Source of the DNA: Pseudomonadota bacterium
Lineage (GTDB): Bacteria > Pseudomonadota > Gammaproteobacteria > Steroidobacterales > Steroidobacteraceae
Direction: 5' to 3'
Assembly (NCBI GenBank): GCA_023417315.1
Contig: JAEZFW010000043.1
Location: forward strand, 60,137 to 124,136
Length of the DNA stretch: 64,000 nt
The notes under the pieces are model-generated. The model made no database searches, was not told the DNA's origin, and saw only the letters and a list, made by a program, of their open reading frames with translations. The position numbers and the translations under genes are program-made. The number at the start of each line of letters is the position of its first letter. Positions within the stretch are counted from its first letter, which is position 1. Of this stretch, positions 59,028-64,000 are shown piece by piece.

Positions 59028-60503
59028 ATGATTCGAATCCGAACCGGCAGGCGCGCGCTGCAGCGAGTATCCGCGATCGCCGCGGCAACCTTGCTCGTCG
59101 CATGTGGCACGACCGCGAAACAACAAGACAGTGCGCCTGCGTCCCACGCCGTCGCGCCCAAGGATGAGAGCCTCTATCCGTCGACGTACAAAGCTCCACC
59201 GAGCGAGCCCACGCTGATTCGCGATGCGACCGTGTTGATCGGCAATGGCGAGCGCATCGAGCAAGGCGATGTGTTGATCGTGAACGGCCGGATCGAAGCC
59301 GTCGGACCAGACGTGTCCCCTCCCGCCGGCGCGCGCGTCATCGATGCTCAGGGGCGATGGGTCACGCCGGGGTTGATCGATGTGCACTCGCATCTGGGCG
59401 TCTACCCAAGTCCTTCGGTCAACGCTCACAACGACGGCAATGAGATGGTCGATCCCGTCACCGCGAATGCATGGGCCGAGCACGCAGTGTGGCCGCAAGA
59501 TCCCGGCCTGCAAGCCGCACTCGAAGGCGGCGTGACGACGCTGCAAGTGCTGCCGGGCTCCGGCAACTTGATCGGGGGGCGGGGCGTCACGCTGAAGAAT
59601 GTCGCCGCCACGACATATCAAGCAATGAAGTTTCCGGGCGCACCGCAAGGTTTAAAGATGGCGTGCGGCGAGAATCCGAAGCGCGTGTACGGCAGCCAAT
59701 CTCGCGCGCCGATGACCCGCATGGGCGACGTCGCGGGCTATCGCCAGGCATTCGCGGATGCGCAGGAGTATCGCGAGTCGCTGCAAAAGTACGCGCGCGA
59801 ACTCGAGGAGTACGAGAAGAAGAAGCAGAAAAACGACGAAGACGCGAAGCCGCCGACGGCGCCGAAGCGAGACATCAAGCTCGAAACGCTCGTCGCCGCG
59901 ATGGCAGGCGACATTCAGGTGCACATTCATTGCTATCGCGTCGACGAGATGGCGACGATGGTCGATCTTGCAGAGGAGTTCGGCTTCAAGATCGCCGCGT
60001 TCCATCACGCTGTGGAGTTCTACAAGATCGCGGACGAGCTCGCCGCGGCTGGTATCTGCGGCGCGGAATGGGCCGATTGGTGGGGCTTCAAGATGGAAGC
60101 GTTCGACGGCATCCAAGAGAACATCGCGATCACCGATCGTGCGCCGAACGGCTGCGCGATCGTGCACTCCGATTCCGAAGAAGGCATTCAGCGGCTCAAT
60201 CAAGAAGCGGCGAAGGCGATGACGCGCGGCATACGGATGGGTCTGGACATTCCGCCCGAGCGTGCGATTCGCTGGATCACCTCGAACGCTGCAAAGGCGC
60301 TCGCGATCGATGAGCAGACCGGCACATTAGAGGCCGGCAAGATGGGTGATGTCGTGATCTGGAACGGGACGCCGTTCAGCGTGTTCGCGCTCGCCGAGCA
60401 AGTTTTCATCGACGGTGCGCTCGTTTACGACCGCGCGAATCCGTCGGCGAAACCGCGCTCCGACTTCATGCTGGGCCAACCCGTTACGGAGGTGCGGCAA
60501 TGA
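59028..60503 (+). CDS. Amidohydrolase lipoprotein
   Basis: 491 residues from the ATG at 59028 (GAGGT upstream). The signal peptide ends in a lipobox, LLVACG. The amidohydrolase fold has TPGLIDVHSHLG (HxH metal pair), VHIHCYRVDEM, AAFHHAVEFYKIA, VHSDSEEG (Asp) and TGTLEAGKMGDVVIW. A charged coiled-coil insert (ELEEYEKKKQKNDEDAKPP) lies near residue 260. It hydrolyses a C-N bond in the periplasm. It overlaps the next gene by four bases (ATGA). Confidence 0.88.
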   Translation: MIRIRTGRRALQRVSAIAAATLLVACGTTAKQQDSAPASHAVAPKDESLYPSTYKAPPSEPTLIRDATVLIGNGERIEQGDVLIVNGRIEAVGPDVSPPAGARVIDAQGRWVTPGLIDVHSHLGVYPSPSVNAHNDGNEMVDPVTANAWAEHAVWPQDPGLQAALEGGVTTLQVLPGSGNLIGGRGVTLKNVAATTYQAMKFPGAPQGLKMACGENPKRVYGSQSRAPMTRMGDVAGYRQAFADAQEYRESLQKYARELEEYEKKKQKNDEDAKPPTAPKRDIKLETLVAAMAGDIQVHIHCYRVDEMATMVDLAEEFGFKIAAFHHAVEFYKIADELAAAGICGAEWADWWGFKMEAFDGIQENIAITDRAPNGCAIVHSDSEEGIQRLNQEAAKAMTRGIRMGLDIPPERAIRWITSNAAKALAIDEQTGTLEAGKMGDVVIWNGTPFSVFALAEQVFIDGALVYDRANPSAKPRSDFMLGQPVTEVRQ

Positions 60504-61732
60504 GAATCGTATTTGCTTGCCTTTCGCTCATCGCCGTCACGAGCGCGCCCGCGCAGGACATCCTGATCCGCGGCGCTACCGTTCATACCGTGTCCGAGAC
60601 AGGGACGGTCGCGAATGCCGATGTCCTCCTCAGTGATGGCGTCATCGCTGAAGTCGGCTCGAACATCGAAGCGCCGGCAGGGACAACCGTCGTCGAGGCG
60701 AAGGGAAGAGCCCTGACGCCGGGATTGTTCGGCGGACTGTCCGGCATCGGCATCGAGGAGGTCGCGCTCGAGCCGACGACGGCCGACGTCGCACTCATGC
60801 TGCAGGCACCGGCGTTCGACATGCAGTGGCGTCCTGAATTTGATGTGACGACGGCATTCAATCCGCTGTCCGTGCTCTTGCCGGTCGCGCGTGTCGAAGG
60901 TCTCACGTGGACTGTGCTCGCGCCTCGCGCCTCCGAGGGCGGTGCGTTGCTCGCAGGCCAGGGCGCGGCCGTCACATTGGATGGCAGCTTCGATGCAGTG
61001 ATCCAAGGCACGCATTCGCTGTTCGTGGCGCTTGGCGGCGGCGCGAACGAACTGTCCGGCGGCAGCCGCGCGGCGCAATGGATGCTGCTCGAACAAGCGG
61101 TGCACGAGGCGCGTTCTCGCGGCCCGATACAGAACGACGCGCTGTTGCATCCGTTGGGCCGTGAAGCGTTGGCGAAATACCTATCGGGCGGGCGCGTCGT
61201 GTTCTATGTCATGCGTGCGAGCGACATTCGTCGGGCGATCGCATTTGCGAAGAAGAACGGCATGAAGCCGATCATCGCCGGCGCAGCGGAAGCATGGGTC
61301 GTCGCCGATGAGTTGGCGGAGCAAAACGTGCCGGTGCTGATCGATGCGCTGCAGAACCTGCCGTCGAGCTTCGATGCGATCGGCTCTCGGCTGGATAATG
61401 CCGCGCTATTGCATCGCGCCGGTGTGCGCGTCGCATTCACGCAGTTCGGAGAAAGCGCGAATGCCCGCAAGATTCGCCAGCTCGCCGGCAACGCCGTCGC
61501 ACATGGGCTGCCGAAAGATGCGGCGCTCGCGGCAGTGACGAACACGCCTGCGGAGATCTTCGGCATCGACGATCGCGGCCAGATCGCAGCAGGGCAGGCC
61601 GCAGACCTCGTGCTATGGAGCGGCGATCCGCTCGAAGTGACGAGCGTTGCAGAACAGGTATGGATCGCAGGGGAAGCCGTGGAAATGCGGTCACGTCAGA
61701 CGGAGCTGCGGGACCGATATCGGGCGGAGTAA
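60500..61732 (+). CDS. Amidohydrolase-like protein lacking metal ligands
   Basis: 410 residues. A signal peptide (FACLSLIAVTSAPA) is followed by the amidohydrolase N- and C-terminal beta-domains (DILIRGATVHTVSETG; RGQIAAGQAADLVLWSGDP). The metal-binding motif is gone: TPGLFGGLSGIG stands where TPGLIDVHSHLG occurs in its partner, and no HxH or catalytic Asp is evident later. Its start overlaps the stop of the active partner, so the two are made together. It may be a non-catalytic subunit; this is inference. Confidence 0.8.
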   Translation: MRIVFACLSLIAVTSAPAQDILIRGATVHTVSETGTVANADVLLSDGVIAEVGSNIEAPAGTTVVEAKGRALTPGLFGGLSGIGIEEVALEPTTADVALMLQAPAFDMQWRPEFDVTTAFNPLSVLLPVARVEGLTWTVLAPRASEGGALLAGQGAAVTLDGSFDAVIQGTHSLFVALGGGANELSGGSRAAQWMLLEQAVHEARSRGPIQNDALLHPLGREALAKYLSGGRVVFYVMRASDIRRAIAFAKKNGMKPIIAGAAEAWVVADELAEQNVPVLIDALQNLPSSFDAIGSRLDNAALLHRAGVRVAFTQFGESANARKIRQLAGNAVAHGLPKDAALAAVTNTPAEIFGIDDRGQIAAGQAADLVLWSGDPLEVTSVAEQVWIAGEAVEMRSRQTELRDRYRAE

Positions 61733-61792
61733 GTAGCGGCGCTCATTCGGTGCGCGACGATGTGTCCAATGAGGTCGCTATCAGCCCAAGCA

Positions 61793-61828
61793 ATTGGGCA
61801 CCCATCAATCAATCGGTGGGTGTCCAAT
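61793..61828. repeat. TTGGACACCCAC-type inverted repeat
   Basis: ATTGGGCACCCATC and GGTGGGTGTCCAAT form an inverted repeat with an 8-base centre between convergent genes. It belongs to the family at 37401 and may act as a terminator. Confidence 0.7.
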
Positions 61829-61862
61829 GATGGGCTTGAAATGGGTAACCCGCACCATCCAA

Positions 61863-62555
61863 CTAGATCTTCATGTCCCCGAGTGTGGGCTCTATTCGCT
61901 TCGGCTGCAGAGTGCGCCGAGGCAACGGAGTCGCCTTGACCGGCTGTTCCCGGGTGCAAGCAGCAAGAAGAACCTCGCCGGCTCGCGTCAAGCGATATCC
62001 GTCTTCTCCGTCGCCCGCGCCCAAAGCGCGTTCAACGAGACTCAGCTTCCTGAGCGTCCCCAACACCTTCTCGACATCAGATGACCGCATGACGAGGGCG
62101 CTCGCAATCTCGCTCGGGGTCACGAGGTACGCGGGCGGCAGCCCGGCGTGAGCTTGCAGGACATCGAGCTGGAGTGCAGTCAGCGCAGGCAGCTCGGACA
62201 CTTCGGTTCGCGTCAAGCGCGCCCGCCGAGCGAGCGCGTAGGAGCGCAAGGCAATGCTCACCCGCCTCGCGATAACTCGCAGTGCCCGCCGCAATTCCTC
62301 ATACAAGCGTATGACGATTGCGGTCAGCATTCGATCCAGATCGCGAATGAGCCTGCAGACACGGAAAATCAATGCGATCGCGCCGAGCCAGACCACAGCA
62401 GAGATGAGTCCGGACTGCAGGCTGCCAGGACTGCCCGTGTCCAGTAGCGACACGAGCCGATCGCCTGGAACGAAGAAGCCGCGATACAACCAAAGTGCGA
62501 TATCGGTCAGTACGCTCAGAACATTGGCGCTCATAACTGGCGACCCCGCTGTCAT
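61863..62555 (-). CDS. Membrane protein with winged-helix C-terminus
   Basis: 230 residues. Two hydrophobic segments (~18-35, ~50-70, LISAVVWLGAIALIFRVCRL) are followed by a basic helical region and a MarR-like winged helix: LTALQLDVLQAHAGLPPAYL, TPSEIASALVMRSSDVEKVL and GYRLTRAGEVLLA. It may be a membrane-bound transcription factor or a protein that only borrows the fold. The start could be 62534. The family is not recognised. Confidence 0.6.
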   Translation of the reverse strand: MTAGSPVMSANVLSVLTDIALWLYRGFFVPGDRLVSLLDTGSPGSLQSGLISAVVWLGAIALIFRVCRLIRDLDRMLTAIVIRLYEELRRALRVIARRVSIALRSYALARRARLTRTEVSELPALTALQLDVLQAHAGLPPAYLVTPSEIASALVMRSSDVEKVLGTLRKLSLVERALGAGDGEDGYRLTRAGEVLLAACTREQPVKATPLPRRTLQPKRIEPTLGDMKI

Positions 62556-62726
62556 AGACCTTGTCCGTAGACCGGAGGCTTTGCGTCCTCACCTTTCGGT
62601 GAGTTTGCCCTTGTCAGCGCGAACGACTGTGGACCTGCCAACAACGAAAGACAACGGGGATTTAACAGTAACGCGAGATCCTTGTGGACCAGGGATGAGC
62701 GACTACTCGGCATCTTGGACAGTCAT

Positions 62727-63134
62727 TCATTCAGGTAGGCCGGCAAATCGATGGGTGTCCAATGTGTGTGTGTGTGACGTCCTAGGGTGTCCCCGGCTCG
62801 AGCGATACTCTGGGTAGTCCGCCAATCGGAGCTTCTCGACACCCATCAATGTTGCTTTCCACGGAGTCTCGGCGAAGTACTCCGCGCCAGCTGCGGATAT
62901 CTCGTCGATACCGAAGCGACGCATATCTTCCGTGCTGAAGGTCCAGTCGCAGCCGCACTCGGCCACCTGCTGCCCAAACACAGTGATCATCTCGTCGACG
63001 CCGAGCATCGCGTAGAGTCGCTGCTGTCGCTTCGACGCTTCTTCTATGTAGCGGGTGAATTCCTCCTGCAGAGCACGGATCTCTTCGTCGCACGTTTCCT
63101 TGACTCGGCACTCGTAACTGGCGACCAAGTCCAT
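62727..63134 (-). CDS. Hypothetical protein next to the IS110 fragment
   Basis: 135 residues from the ATG at 63134 (an extended reading starts at 63170). It is a charged helical protein: CRVKETCDEEIRALQEEFTR, ASKRQQRLYAMLG and SAAGAEYFAETPWKATLMGV. The last ~20 residues come from a dispersed repeat (GGTGTCCAATGTGTGTGTGT), so the true C-terminus may have been changed. Its upstream end abuts the transposase fragment. No family is recognised. Confidence 0.5.
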   Translation of the reverse strand: MDLVASYECRVKETCDEEIRALQEEFTRYIEEASKRQQRLYAMLGVDEMITVFGQQVAECGCDWTFSTEDMRRFGIDEISAAGAEYFAETPWKATLMGVEKLRLADYPEYRSSRGHPRTSHTHTLDTHRFAGLPE

Positions 63135-63167
63135 CAGGCCCAATATCCACTTCGTTCCGGTGAAGAA

Positions 63168-63870
63168 CATTAGGCAGCAAGATCTTCAGCTGCTCGGCCG
63201 CATCCGAGAGCGCTTGATTGCGCAGCGCACTACCATCATCAACCAGATCCGCGGCCTCGCTCGCGAGTATGGCGTGAACTTCGCAAGGACACGCGAGGCG
63301 CTGCTGAAGCAACTTCCGGATGCGCTAGCTGATGCAGAGAATGATCTCTCGCCGATCGCTCGAGAGGAGCTCGCCCATCTTCTTCAGGATGTTCGACGTA
63401 TCACGGATGAACACGCGCAGGTCATGCGGCGCATTACGGCCTTAGCTTCTGAAGATCCCGCATACGAGCGACTGCGCACGATCCCCGGGATCGGTCCGAC
63501 GATCGCTCCCGCTCTGCTCGCCAGCATCGGTCATGCCCAGCAGTTCGCTTCAGCTCGACAATGCTCAGCTTGGGCCGGGCTGGTACCCAGACAACACGGC
63601 ACCGGCGGGCAAGTCCAGCTCGGCAGCATCACCAAGAATGGCGATCGCTCTTTACGCGTGTTGCTCATCCACGGTGCTCGCACCGTCGTCAGATGGGCCG
63701 ATAAACACTCGCATCCTCAAAGTCGATGGATCAGAGATCTGATCGCACGCCGCGGTAAGAACAAAGCTGTCGTCGCGCTTGCCAACAAGCTCATGCGCAT
63801 CGTATGGGTCGTACTCACTCAAGAGGTCGAATACGACATGCGCAAGGCCTTCAGACACCAGCCAATCTAA
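63168..63870 (+). pseudogene. IS110-family transposase, 5'-truncated
   Basis: About 233 codons. The frame begins in the middle of the protein with QQDLQLLGRIRERLIAQRTT and IINQIRGLAREYG. It then has the C-terminal Transposase_20 domain: LRTIPGIGPTIAPALLASIG, CSAWAGLVPRQHGTGG and GSITKNGDRSLRVLLIHGAR. The N-terminal DEDD nuclease part (~110 residues) is absent: immediately upstream lies unrelated DNA. It is a remnant and cannot transpose on its own. IS110 elements have no terminal inverted repeats, so the ends cannot be set. Bases 63871-64000 hold no gene. Confidence 0.88.
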
Positions 63871-64000
63871 CCACTGTTACAACGTTCTCCAACCAACCGA
63901 GTCTCGCGATTGATGATGAACAACGCGGTCACCGCACCTGCTTCGAGCTCGACTAGGACATGTGCCTCGATCGATTCGATTGAGCACGCGTGGATGTTAG

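Noticed and set aside
59652..60203. 183-codon frame on the minus strand
   Set aside because: It is antisense to the amidohydrolase gene, rich in Arg and His, and has no motif.

Overview
The window looks like chromosomal DNA of a free-living Gammaproteobacterium of the Steroidobacter/Lysobacter type. This is inferred from high G+C, an ECF sigma factor of the TIGR02999 kind joined to a transmembrane Ser/Thr kinase, many Tat- or Sec-exported hydrolases, paired secreted amidohydrolases and dense short interspersed repeats. No rRNA or intact tRNA was recognised. Gene function was read from motifs by eye, with no database search.

Layout. 1-1.3 kb: TRAP transporter end (dctQ partial, dctP). 2-7 kb: a lipoprotein, a secreted unknown, a membrane-tethered CubicO hydrolase and methionine aminopeptidase. 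7-10.6 kb: ECF sigma factor abutting a kinase-TPR receptor. 10.7-12.9 kb: two cytochrome c genes and a frameshifted DUF3175 gene. 13.5-16.5 kb: subtilase and sulfatase. 16.6-20 kb: RraA-like protein, enolase-superfamily dehydratase and BASS transporter, an acid-utilisation operon whose enzymes carry export signals. 20.7-27 kb: first member of a secreted helical paralogue family, then a YtrA-type regulator, an ABC ATPase and a permease fused to an alpha/beta hydrolase, then a secreted esterase. 27-38 kb: accessory region with gene remnants, a HAF-repeat protein, a LysR regulator next to a duplicated-domain Tat protein, an EthD-like protein, a P-loop kinase and its partial copy, the second helical paralogue and an exported Hcp-like protein. 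38-47 kb: FG-GAP and LamG surface-type proteins, DUF1993, a second CubicO enzyme, an orphan FimV C-terminal domain and two copies of a ~240-nt repeat. 47-54 kb: SDR, intradiol dioxygenase, S41 protease, second sulfatase and third helical paralogue. 54-62 kb: a wHTH/beta-propeller sensor divergent from small secreted proteins, then an amidohydrolase pair. 62-64 kb: a membrane winged-helix protein and a truncated IS110 transposase.

The strongest candidate for something undescribed is the 22.1-26.0 kb operon. Its permease carries a C-terminal alpha/beta hydrolase that topology places in the periplasm, so transport and hydrolysis would be physically coupled. Secondary candidates are the three-member helical paralogue family, the interspersed TTGGACACCCAC inverted-repeat family with its larger 240-nt relatives, the exported sugar-acid operon and the Hcp-like protein with a signal peptide.
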